Shown: in pieces, positions 11,320 through 21,046 of the stretch
How positions within the stretch are numbered: the first letter of the stretch is position 1
How the letters are laid out: every line of letters starts with the position of its first letter
Source of the DNA: Hysterangium stoloniferum
Lineage: Eukaryota; Basidiomycota; Agaricomycetes; Hysterangiales; Hysterangiaceae
Length of the DNA stretch: 64,000 bases
NCBI GenBank assembly: GCA_015178975.1
Contig: WHVD01000121.1
Location: 62,001-126,000 of the forward strand
Direction of reading: 5' to 3'
Position numbers and translations under genes: made by a program
Notes under the pieces: generated by a model
The model's input: only the letters and a program-made list of their open reading frames with translations
What the model was told of the DNA's origin: nothing
Database searches by the model: none

Positions 11320-12447
11320 ATGTCGATTCGTCGGCCGTTATTCATCACTACCCCGGAAGACTCAGATACCGAAATATCCGTACTTCAAAAGATGTTGAAG
11401 GTCGCAGAACTTCAACAAAAATGCCAGAAAATGGAGGAGTTGAAGCGACGACAGGAGGAGGAGGAAAGAGCGTTGATGCAGGAGTTGAAAGATGCGGAGG
11501 AGGCGGAGAAGCGGGAATTGGAGCGGGTGAAGGCGGAAAAAGAAAAAGAGTTGGCGAGGTTGCGGAAAGTGATGGAGGATCGGAGGTTGAAGGAAAAAGA
11601 AGTGAAGAAACAACAAGAAGCTGAGGCGGTGGAAAAACGTAAGGAGGTAAGGGAAGGAAAGGTGAGTCCAATTCCATAGATTTCCGTGGTTCCAACCGAT
11701 AACTGTTGCGTACAGCGAAAAGCCGTGGAGGTGGAAATAGAGGGAGAAGCTGGGCCTTCGAGTCCTAAAGTAAGTGCATCTACAAAAGGTCGGTAATTGA
11801 CTAATCCTTCGAAACAGAAACAAAAGGTCAAGGGTCCGGAACGGATGGAAATTGTCCACGAAACTCCGTGTTATCGATGTTCCATACGGAACATGACGTG
11901 TTGGAAACAGAAGGTAAAATGGGGCGGAACTTGCTATCCCTGCGCGGTTCTCAAACTTCCGTGCACCCTTGCCTCAAAAAGGGTTCCGAAAGGTGAGAAG
12001 ACTCCGAAAACTAAGGCTGCGGAAACTGAAACGTCGAAAACGGATAGTACAGGCATTGAGCTTCTCAAGGACACCGTCGACGCGTTGGTTTTTATCGGGA
12101 CGGAAGTTATGAAAATGCGGGATACAATGGATCGCCATAATGAGATCCAGGAGAAGGGTTTCCATTCGTTGGTCCGGAATTTCCGGAGGCAAAACGATTT
12201 CCTGGAGAAGATAATGGTTAGCATTGGTGTGATCGCAGTATCCGAGGGGTTTTCCGATAAGGCACGGGAAAAAGCTAATGATCCGTTGGCGGAATGTGTT
12301 GAAAAGAGGTGGGTGTCGGGAAAAGGGCCAGAAGAATCAGAGAGTGAAGATGACGAGGTACAGGATATGGTGGAAAGTGCGGAAATTGCTGAAGAGCCGG
12401 AGGTTGGGACGGAAGGTGGATTTGGGGTGTCAGAGACTTTAAGATAG
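11320..12447 (+). CDS. antisense accessory gene of element A: coiled-coil protein with Zn2Cys6-type cysteine array
   Basis: Lies opposite to gag-pol, between the pol stop and the 3' LTR. Exons 11320-11661, 11716-11769 and 11818-12447, joined by introns of 54 and 48 bases (gtgagt...acag and gtaagt...acag, the second with a CTAAT branch site), give 341 residues with no phase error. Residues 22-114 are a charged Glu/Lys/Arg coiled coil. Cysteines at 150, 153, 160, 171, 174 and 181 have spacing C-x2-C-x6-C-x10-C-x2-C-x6-C, the fungal binuclear zinc-cluster pattern, although the usual Lys/Arg-rich stretch is weak. A helical part (about 205-265) and an acidic Glu/Ser/Asp tail follow. The same gene, with the same two introns, is in C; B carries a broken copy. 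Possible roles: DNA or Gag binding, regulation of the element, or counter-defence. None is demonstrated. Confidence 0.8.
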
Positions 12448-12537
12448 ATTTAATAATATATTTTTTTTGACTTGCAAAACCTAAAACGAGTGTGAAAACG
12501 GAAGTGTCGGAAACTTGAACAGAAAAGAACAGAAGGA

Positions 12538-15500
12538 TTAAAGTGATGATAAAGGTCCGGGTTTGCCTGGATAAGCCGTGTGGAAGTCAGTAACAATTTC
12601 CATAGCATGTCCAAGTTCCGTGGCCAATATCCATGAAGTTTCCTCGTCGGTACCTTCATAACCTGCCCATTTAACTAAATAGAGCAATTTACAAGTACGT
12701 CGGCGATTGTCGATTTTAGAATCCAATATTTCGGAAACTTCGAATTCGGGTTCTCCATCAATGATGACCGGAGGGGACGGAGGTTGAGTACGTTCCGGGA
12801 ATGAGTTGGGAACACAAGGTTCCAACATGGAAACGTGGAAAACGGGGTGGACTGCTCGCATACTGTCGGGAAGACGGAGAGTCCATGAAAGTGAACCGGC
12901 TTGTGCTATAATTTCAAAAGGTCCTAAGAATTTCTCAGCGAGTTTTTTAGAAGGTCGGGTAGTACGGAAGAATTGAGCTTTTACAAAAACCTGATCACCA
13001 ACTTTAAAATTAGGAGGCGGAATCCTGTTTTTGTCCGCGGAACGTTGATAATGTTCCTGTGTGGAAGAAATAGCTTTCCGAAGTTCTTGATGTAATTCGT
13101 CAAGGTCGGTAATAAATTCTTGAGCACGGACAGAAGCCAAATCTCGTTCGGAATGTACTGTGAGATTCGGATTATAGCCTTTATTGGCGAAGAAGGGAGA
13201 TATGCCGGTGGTTGCATTCGGAGAGTTATTGTAGGCGAATTCCGCGATCGGAGAGTTATTGTAGGCGAATTCCGCGATCGGAAGAAGGGATTTCCAGTTG
13301 TCCTGTTGATAATTACAATAGATGCGGAGATATTGTTCCAGTGTTTGATTAACGCGTTCCGTTTGTCCATCACCTTCCGGGTGATATCCCGAGGTGAAGT
13401 GTAGTTTCATGTCGAGGGCTTTTCTGAGGGCCTGGAAGAAATGGGAGACGAACTTGGAGCCTCGATCGGAAGTTACGTGAGATGGAACTCCGTGTTTGGA
13501 AAATACGTGAATAATGAAAAGTTCCGCTAATTGTAAGGATGTGATTGTATCATGAGTGGGTATGAAAATGCCTTGTTTCGAGAATCGGTCCACAACGACT
13601 AGAATGGATGTAAAGCCTTCGGAAGTCGGGAGTTGTTCGATAAAATCCATGGAAATTGAATTCCAGGGTTTTTCTGGTATCGGGAGTTGCTTGAGAAGGC
13701 CGTACGGCTTATGCCTTTGGGTTTTGGAGCGTAAGCAGGTGGTGCATGACTTACAGAACTGAGTTACGAAATCTCGGAGGTTGGGCCAAGTATATTCTCT
13801 ACGGATTAAACCAAGAGTATTGTTAATGCCGTAATGTCCAGAGATTGGATGATCGTGTTTATACTGAAGTACGCGGAGTTGAAGATTGTCGGAATCTGGA
13901 ACGTAGATACGTCCATCGAGACGGATAAAACCTTGAGAGTCTTGTGACCATCGGGGTTGGTTGGGATTGTCGGGAATGTCTAAATGTGGCTTGAGGGCCG
14001 GGTCGGAAGTGAGTGCGGAAAGGATATCTTGATGTAATTGCTCAATGTCCAAAATCATGACGCTACGCATAATTGGATAGTAAAGGGAAGTTGCTCGGAT
14101 AGATGCGGAAAGTTGTTGCGTTGTAAAAACCGGTTTCAGGTTATGTGGATTAACAACAGCGTAGTTACTTTCCCCCTCTTTAGGATAGACGTCCCAACGT
14201 CGAGTCATGGCATCTGGTTTTCCACCAAGACGTCCGGGTCGGAAACGGATAATCATGTTGAAAGCGGAAAGAAATTCGGACCAACAGGCCTGCCGGCGGG
14301 TTAAAAGTTTAGTGGTAGAAAAATATTTGAGATTTTTGTGATCGGTAACGACGTCAACGGGAGTTGCGGAACCTTCGAGATAATGGCGCCAATGTTTGAA
14401 AGCTTCAAAAATTGCCAAAAGTTCCTTATCATGAACGTCGTAATTGAGTTTGGATACTGAAAGTGTCCGAGAAAGAAATGCGACCGGATGAATTTCACCG
14501 TCGGACTCTTGAATGGAAAGAATCGCGGCAATTGCATAATTGGAAGCATCGGTTTCCACAATAATCGGAAAATCAGGTTTCCAATGGGAAAGAATCGGGG
14601 CCGAAGTGAAAGCATTTTTCAAAGTCTGGAAAGCGGAGCGGCATTTATCGTCAAAAACCCATGGTTGAGTTTTACGGGTAAGACGAGTGAGCGGTACTGT
14701 AATATCCAAGTAGTTCCGAATAAAACCACGGTAAAAGTTGGCGAAACCTAAAAATGATTGAATGTCCTTGACCTTCCGTGGTTCGGGCCAGTCATGGACA
14801 ACTTGAACCTTGGTTTCATCCATACGGAGACCATCAGGGCCGATGATGAAACCTAAGTATTCAATAGAATCCATGTCGAAATAACATTTTTTACCGTTGG
14901 CGAAAAGGCCGTTTTTACAGAGTCTTCGGAAGACTTCACGGACCTGTTCATCGTGAAGAGCGGGATCCTCGGAAAATACCAAAATGTCGTCCAAATAGAC
15001 TATAACACATACGTCAAGCATGTCGGAAAATATATCATTAACACAACGTTGAAAAGCGGAAGGGGCGTTGGTAAGGCCGAACGGCATAACCAACCATTCA
15101 AAGGATCCATAGCGAGTCCGAAAAGCAGTTTTCCATTCGTCACCCTCGGCAATTCGAACCAAATGATAGGCGTGTTTGAGGTCTATTTTGGTGTAAATTC
15201 GAGCTTTCCGTGGGGCGTCGAGTAAGTCGGTAACGAGTGGGAGTGGATACTTATCTTTCCATGTGATGGAATTTAATCCTCTGAAATCAACACAGAGTCG
15301 AAGGGAGCCATCCTTTTTACGGACGAAAAGGACGGGTGCTCCATACGGAGACTTTGAGGGACGGATAAAACCTATCGACAAATGTTCATCCAGGAACTCC
15401 CGAATAGACGAAAGTTCCGATTGGGATAATGGGTAAATAGGTCCTAATGGAGGGTTTGAACCGGGCTCAATATCGATTTTTAAGTCGTAGGGCCTATGTG

Positions 15501-16253
15501 GTGCAAGCCTGTCAGCTTTTTGCTTACTGAAAATGTCCGCGAAATCATGGTATTTTTCGGGAACTCCTTCCAGATCGGCTTTTAGCTCGGATAATTCTGG
15601 AGTCGCAAAACGTCCAGATGCTTCATCAACTTTTAAGCTGATCGAAAAACATTGCGAACCATCCAGTTTACTCGCCCTAACAAATGCCGAAGCGTTGATG
15701 AGAGAGATTTTTGGGGGCTCGGAAGTTTCGATAGAAGCCAGAGATGCCGTTGATGCCGAAAAGGCGTTGGCCGGAATAGACGCTGCAGGAGGAACGGAAG
15801 TGTCGGGAGTCCGGAAAGTAATACTGGCCAATACCCAGTCAATCAACGGATTATATCGGGTGAGCCAGTTGTATCCAAGAACTGCCGAACAGCTAGAGTC
15901 CAACTGTGTTACGAAAAATGTAACCGTCTGGGATGTTCCACAAGGAAACCGGATAGACATGTCGCAGGCTTGAGTAATTGCCGTATTGCTAGTGCCGTCA
16001 AACAAACGCAAGGAAATTGCGGGAACAGAATGGAGTTTCAGATTATGTTTCATGGCAAAGGTGGTATCTACAAAACAGTGTGTGGAGCCGGAATCTATTA
16101 GAGCTCGGAACACTAAATTTCCAAAAAAGTCAGGGACGAGTTTTACAAATAATGAATCGGGATTAGAGAGAGCGGACGCGTTGAGACGGACAACCTCGGA
16201 AACATGGAGAGAGTCGACGCAACCCTCTGTCCGTGCAGGTTCCGGAGGGTTGC
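12538..16253 (-). CDS. pol: pol of element A: protease, RT, RNase H, integrase, chromodomain
   Basis: The open frame from 16253 to 12538 is -1 relative to gag and is probably made as a Gag-Pol fusion; the first internal Met gives a 1191-residue stretch (16113-12538). Using that numbering: aspartic protease ALIDSGSTHCF at the start; RT with [22 protein letters not shown] and catalytic YLDD near 371-374; RNase H (ETDASNYA, VTDHKNL); integrase with the HHCC zinc region (GHYG...CKSCTTC) and the DDE core (SMDFIEQLP, TSDRGSKF, DGQTERVNQTLE); and a C-terminal chromodomain (LLYLVKWAGYEGTDEETSW). All catalytic residues that I can check are present. Odd: ten residues, IAEFAYNNSP, are repeated in tandem near 13223-13285; B and C have them once. 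It ends 90 bases from the stop of the antisense gene, so the two converge. Confidence 0.9.
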
Positions 16254-16265
16254 TTACTCTTTTTT
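16219..16265 (-). promoter_or_regulatory. gag-pol -1 frameshift signal of element A
   Basis: Minus strand: A6 (16265-16260), 6-base spacer GAGTAA that contains the gag stop, then a 9-base perfect stem, GCAACCCTC (16253-16245) with GAGGGTTGC (16227-16219), and a 17-base loop. Spacer and stem fit a programmed -1 frameshift; the heptamer G-AAA-AAA is not a textbook X-XXY-YYZ site. Confidence 0.7.
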
Positions 16266-17477
16266 CGACTCCGTGGCGGGTTTATCCTTAGACGTTGTAG
16301 TCGTAGTGGAAGTTGCCGCGCAAGCCTTGGAAGAGCTAGATTTAACAGTACAGTCGGAAACCTTGTGTCCGCCTTTTCCGCAGAAAAGGCAGAGGTCGTT
16401 GTCCATACGCCGTTGTTTCTCCTTCGGGGTGAGTTTACCGTCGGTACCCAACAAATGGGAAATGTCGGGTTTGTCGGAAGTTGACTGTTTTTCCTTGTTG
16501 GATTTCTTGTCTTTCTTCTGGTCGGAATTTGATTTGCCAGTATTAGTGCCAGAGCCGGTATTATTGCCTGAATTGTTGCCGGAAGACTTGCTAGTCGACG
16601 CCTTGTTGTTCTGAGAACGTTCCGTCGGGTTCTCTCGAGAAACCTCGGCTTTTCGTTCCCAATAACGGGCATCGGATGTTTGAGCTTTCATCCGCATGAG
16701 TTGGAGAGTTTTTGGCTTCCCATCTTTGCAGATTTCATCTTTAAGGCGTGATGGAAGTCCCATATAGAAATGGTGCCTGAGGGCGGAATCATCCCATCCA
16801 CATCGTGCGGCGAGGGTATTGAACTTGACGAGATAATCGGAAACTCGTTGATTGTCCTTCATCTTGAGCGTCATTAGTTCGTTTTCTGCTTCGCCGGATT
16901 GATCGTAAGGTCCGAAATTAGTTTCCAGTTCTTCCACGAAAGCATCCCAGTCGTCGAGCCATACGGGTGTCTCGTCGGATATTCCGGATAGTCCGGGTTC
17001 GAACCAATCCTGAGCGGTATCCTTGAGATATGAGAGCGCAAAATTGACTTTTCGACTGTCGGATTTAAAAGCATTGGGTCGATCACGGAAACTGAAACGG
17101 CATTGAAGAAGGAAATTCTTCAATTTTTTTGGATCCTTGCCGGTAAATGGTTCGGGTTCTTTGACTCCGGTGCGGGATGATTCTTTACTATCCTCAGCGG
17201 ATTTCAAGTAATCAGCGAATTTGGAAATGGAGTTAAAAAGCAACATTCCAGTTTGATCATCGGAGGGTTTTGTCGATGTATCCGGTTGATCTTCTGCTTC
17301 GTTGTCGGTAGTGTGGGGAACATTGGTGTCCTTCGTTACCTCGGTAACCTCCTCGGTAACTTCTTCGACAGAAGCTGATGTTGTCGGCTGAATTGGGGTT
17401 TCGGGTTGGGTGGTGTAAAGTTGCAACGGGGATTGAAGTTGGGATGGTCCTTCGGCAGCTTTGCGTTTGGGACCCAT
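16254..17477 (-). CDS. gag: gag of element A (capsid plus zinc knuckle)
   Basis: 407 residues from the ATG at 17477, 34 bases downstream of the LTR edge. The acidic, Thr/Glu-rich N-terminus is followed by the Ty3-type capsid (FLLQCRFSFRDR, NFALSYLKDTAQDWF, WDAFVEELETNFGPYD, VSDYLVKFNTLAARCGW) at about 125-255. Next come a Ser/Asn/Gly-rich basic linker and a CCHC zinc knuckle CLFCGKGGHKVSDC near 370-383. It ends TESKKE-stop at the frameshift cassette. Intact; forms the virus-like particle and packages RNA by analogy with the family. B carries a copy with a stop inside the zinc knuckle. Confidence 0.9.
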   Translation of the reverse strand: MGPKRKAAEGPSQLQSPLQLYTTQPETPIQPTTSASVEEVTEEVTEVTKDTNVPHTTDNEAEDQPDTSTKPSDDQTGMLLFNSISKFADYLKSAEDSKESSRTGVKEPEPFTGKDPKKLKNFLLQCRFSFRDRPNAFKSDSRKVNFALSYLKDTAQDWFEPGLSGISDETPVWLDDWDAFVEELETNFGPYDQSGEAENELMTLKMKDNQRVSDYLVKFNTLAARCGWDDSALRHHFYMGLPSRLKDEICKDGKPKTLQLMRMKAQTSDARYWERKAEVSRENPTERSQNNKASTSKSSGNNSGNNTGSGTNTGKSNSDQKKDKKSNKEKQSTSDKPDISHLLGTDGKLTPKEKQRRMDNDLCLFCGKGGHKVSDCTVKSSSSKACAATSTTTTTSKDKPATESKKE

Positions 17478-17498
17478 GATGAGCGAGTCGCAGAGTTG

Positions 17499-17509
17499 AG
17501 ATCTGATAT
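17499..17509 (-). promoter_or_regulatory. self-priming primer-binding site of element A
   Basis: Minus strand ATATCAGATCT, two bases after the LTR end. It is the exact complement of AGATCTGATAT in the 5' LTR (17762-17752). TTATATTA (17796-17789) lies 34 bases before that LTR segment, placing the likely RNA 5' end exactly on the matching 11-mer. Confidence 0.75.
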
Positions 17510-17511
17510 AC

Positions 17512-18068
17512 TGTTAAGTGCCGTGTCGGGAACTTATTCCGGAACTATCGGGAAGTCACCGGGAAGTCGGAAACTCGTGGATAGGGTCAGGACGTCGGCT
17601 TCAGCTTATGTGCTGCGCCTCTACGCAAACGCTCAATGTCCTTAATTTCGGAAGTGAACTTAACGACGGAAGATATGGATATTCAGAGTTCCGAAGAGTT
17701 CCGAATATCGAGCGTACAGAAAGACGGGAGGAGGAATAAGAAACTAAGTCGATATCAGATCTAAAGTAAAGTACAAATTCGCGGAAACTAATATAAGTCT
17801 ACTTGTTATTGTACTACAAACTGAGACCATAATAAGACGGAAACGGAAGTATTCTTAAAACGGAAATACAATAAGACATATTAGGAAGACAATATTCCGA
17901 GATGGGAATACAACAACAAACGAGTGAATACTTGTCAACGGACAAATTACCAAATGCAGAACAAATGAAGAACGCGGATGATACGGTAACTATGATGTTC
18001 CGTAGTCGGATATCGAAAGTGGGAGATCGGAAGTCGGATATTGAAACATCCGGGAACGGGTCGTAACA
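17512..18068 (-). repeat. 5' LTR and promoter of element A (family 1)
   Basis: 557 bases. Inferred parts: U3 17763-18068 with a TATA-like TTATATTA at 17796-17789, and R-U5 17762-17512. It differs from the 3' LTR at seven positions, six of them CpG to TpG or CpA. Confidence 0.9.
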
Positions 18069-18245
18069 GATAAGAAGTCTTCCAACAACAACAAAAACAA
18101 CAACAAAGGTTAGCAGTCTGGCAAGCAAACTGGAAAAGCTGACCTTACAGGTAAGCTCAGACCTGATAGCAAACTTACCCCACAGGAAAGGCAGTGGTGT
18201 ATGGACAACAGCCTTTATCTCTTGTGCAGAAAACCTGGTCATTTT
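18069..18245 (+). pseudogene. gag: gag remnant E, third piece
   Basis: Starts with the second GATAA copy and resumes the Asn-rich linker interrupted at 10578. It reaches a degraded zinc knuckle (LLCRKPGHFV) and then stops matching gag. Confidence 0.7.
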
Positions 18246-18848
18246 GTTTTTTGGGATGATTTCCTGAATTACTGCTGTGAATGCTTTGATGTTAGCCTTG
18301 TTATCTTTATTAATGCCATTATTGGCAAGGATTGATACCAGATCTCCCATGTCATTGTCACAGAGATCTTTGTCAAGTTTATGTGCACTGGGATGGCATG
18401 GCTAGCCCGTTTTTGAGGTTGAGGGGGCATCATAGCGCCAGGATCTGCCGCAATCAGTCTAGGTTATTCAAAGGAGATGTTAGTCAATGTAGAGGGATGA
18501 AAAAGAAGGTCGTATAGGTGGGTAGAAAATTGGGGTTTTGAAGATTGTTTTGAGTGTGGGAAAAATGGAGATGATGATGGTGGTTTAAGGCAACCTGGTC
18601 TCTTGGATGATATGGGGATATATGGGGAGATTTAGTCAATATAGAGTTGATCTCGTAATACGTCTATATTTCCTTTCTCTGGCCCATTAATTTAGCACTG
18701 ACTTTGATGGTTTCTGCAGACTATGCTCAATGCACTCATTGGATGAAGTTCCTAACCAAAATGAACTCTAAGCTGATGGCATCTCTTGTCAAAGTAAGAG
18801 GCTGGTGTCTCCAAACCAACCAGGCAATATCCATCCAGCTTGAGCAAG
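18246..18848. other. unassigned sequence plus upstream region of the DUF2235 paralog
   Basis: A minus-strand frame at about 18245-18420 contains a run beginning MGDLVSILANNGI that I do not recognise. The last 190 or so bases match, inverted, the sequence upstream of the DUF2235 gene at 1713. Confidence 0.4.
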
Positions 18849-20470
18849 ATGGCTGACAATCCAAGGTCAGTAATATATTTAATAGTGTTGATCATTGATG
18901 TTCTACTTAGTGTTGCTCACTCATCATATAGTCAAAATCCCAAAGGAACTCAACACAAATGTAAAGCCCCACCTGAAGGGAAGACTGGCAGAAATTTGAT
19001 CGCCTGCATTGATGGTACCTCCAATCAATTTGGAGAAAAGGTAACTTCCTATTCTAGAAGTTTTACAATGTCTTAGGCATGGCCCTGCAGAATACTAATG
19101 TTATCAAGCTATACAGTCAGCTTGTGAAGGATGATGGGACACAACTCACTTACTATAACAGTGGTATCAGTACTTATGCCAAACCATCTTGAAAGTCTTG
19201 GAGTTACCTAAAACAAGTTGTTAACAACAAAATCGATTTGGCAATTTCCTGGTATGTCAACAATACATATGTCTAGCTTGTAGCCAACTAAACACCGCAT
19301 CTCCAAGGAATTTTGAGAAGATTGTTATCAGTGTATACTGGTGGTTGGCTGATAATTACCAAGATGGCAACAAGATTTATTTGTTCAGTGAGGTAGAACA
19401 AATTTGGTGCATTATGACACTCACTAAATGATCACATCTGTGTATGATAGGATTTTCATGTGGCACTTATCAAGTGTGCATTTTGGCTGTCTGAAGATTC
19501 TATGAGATCTTAATATGATTAGGTTGGTCTCACATAAAAAGGAAACAAAGCACAGATTCCATTGTGAGATGGGTTGCCACACATCAATCTCAGGAGACAA
19601 CTGAGGTCATATTAGTGCATATGAGTTATATGCCGATCCAAGGAGTGATGGAACCACCCCACTTAGTGGTCACTTTTCAAGACCATGGAAAAGGAGGTCA
19701 TCTCTCTTAAAGGAACCTATTGAAGAGGCACATCAATCGGAAGACCCATCTCCAGAATTGAAAGGTTCTGAGGGAACACCTGTTCCCAAGGATAAGGGAT
19801 TTTTAAATCTGGAATCTTTCAAAAATACCACAAGAGATCACCATGGTCCTCATCACCATCAGAGCCCCTGAACTTGGCAAAACATTTCAAGGATACCTTC
19901 TCGAGAAAAGGTGTATGAGTGCATTTTATTGGAGTCTGGTACAATTGATTACCTACTTGTTTGGTCTTCCCTATTAATAATGACCCCTGTGGATTATCAG
20001 GGATACAGCCTCTTCCATTGGGATTGTGAGAGGTCAGAATCTTCCTGGCACCATCAAATTGGATCATTTCTGCCATGCACTGGCCCTCGATGAGTGCCAA
20101 GTTAAATTCCTTCCCGAGTAGCATGTGGTGGAGTCATAGTTGATGAAAGTAAGTTGTTGCATAGCAGCATGGATTTGTTATAACTGCTTTTTGCAGAATT
20201 ATCAGAGAATCCACTGCAATGTCCTCTGCATAGTGACCCACCTGCTCTGATCCCTGACACTCCAAGTGAAAATCATAACTTGCTGAAAAAGAGACAGCAA
20301 CGAGAGAACATTCCCCACATCAAAGAAGTGTGGTTCCCTGGGACCCATTCAGATATGTCAGTCTGTTGATATTATCACTTTAATATACTCCATGCTAACT
20401 CCCCACGATGTGCAGAGATGATGTTGTTAATGGCAACCTAGACCACAAACATCCTTCCTTCCTATGGATG

Positions 20471-21046
20471 ATGGTCACACTTTATTGAATATACAAAATT
20501 TTACTGAATAATCCTCATATTTTTAAGTGAGACTACTTCCTCTGGCCATGACAACTTTTTCTATGAGTTTATATTTAATTACCTGAAATTTCATCTTTAA
20601 AATATGCATGCCCTTTTAAAATATACACAAATGACATAGTTACACAAGATTATTTGGGTTAACCTAGATTATTTGGGTTAACCTAGATTATTTGGATTAA
20701 ACAAGATTATTTGGGTTATGACTTAATCTTTGGGTTATGATGTATTCTCTTGTATACAAGCAAACTTTCAAATATATTTCATATAATTTAAATTTAGTTG
20801 GTTTAGAGAGTTAGCCAGAACTATCTGGGGTACCAATCCCCATTGTGCAATTTATTCCAAAAGAATAATCTACAGATGATTGTTTGACTAAATTTTGTCA
20901 GATATATGTAGGATAAATATTAATATTTTTGCATTCTTCAGAGTGATACCTAATCAACTGAATTTGATTAAATATTAATTTTACAACAAAGAATAGAAAT
21001 ATATATACTTTAGTGGATAGATAACTTTTAAAGTTTTGGGTTATCC
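20471..21046. mobile_element. 576-base AT-rich insertion in the DUF2235 paralog
   Basis: Flanked by the direct repeat TCCTATGGATG (20460-20470 and 21047-21057), of which at least 8-9 bases are probably target duplication. Its first 200 or so bases recur inverted at about 37575-37800, so it is a repeat family. No coding sequence and no clear terminal inverted repeat. A long duplication would fit a hAT or MULE type non-autonomous element; undecided. Confidence 0.55.
20648..20740. repeat. tandem repeat of about 20 bases, four degenerate copies
   Basis: Unit AGATTATTTGGGTTAACCT and variants, inside the insertion at 20471-21046. Confidence 0.75.

Larger units (their letters stand above)
10579..18068 (-). 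mobile_element. element A: near-intact Ty3/gypsy chromovirus with antisense gene
   Basis: Full-length LTR retrotransposon, 7490 bases, minus-strand sense. LTRs are 10579-11135 and 17512-18068 (557 bases each), with target duplication GATAA at 10574-10578 and 18069-18073. Sense order: 5' LTR, self-priming site, gag, frameshift cassette, pol ending in a chromodomain, then a divergent antisense gene, a G-rich tract, and the 3' LTR. gag and pol are open throughout. The LTRs differ at only seven sites that I could count, so this is the youngest full-length element here. Confidence 0.92.

Noticed and set aside
11348-11859. Long minus-strand open frames (115-165 codons) opposite exon 1 of the antisense gene
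   Set aside because: They are shadows of the Glu/Lys-rich coiled-coil codons on the plus strand (poly-Phe/Leu/Ser translations) and carry no splice or start signals.
15533-15973. 146-codon plus-strand frame inside pol of A
   Set aside because: Mirror of the conserved pol frame; no independent motif. The matching frame in B is equally a shadow.
16985-17000. GGGTTCGAACC resembling a tRNA T-loop
   Set aside because: It lies in the capsid coding sequence of A gag (FEPG codons), and no cloverleaf can be drawn around it.
20648-20740. Short direct repeats as a CRISPR array
   Set aside because: Units are contiguous and degenerate with no spacers, and the genome is eukaryotic.
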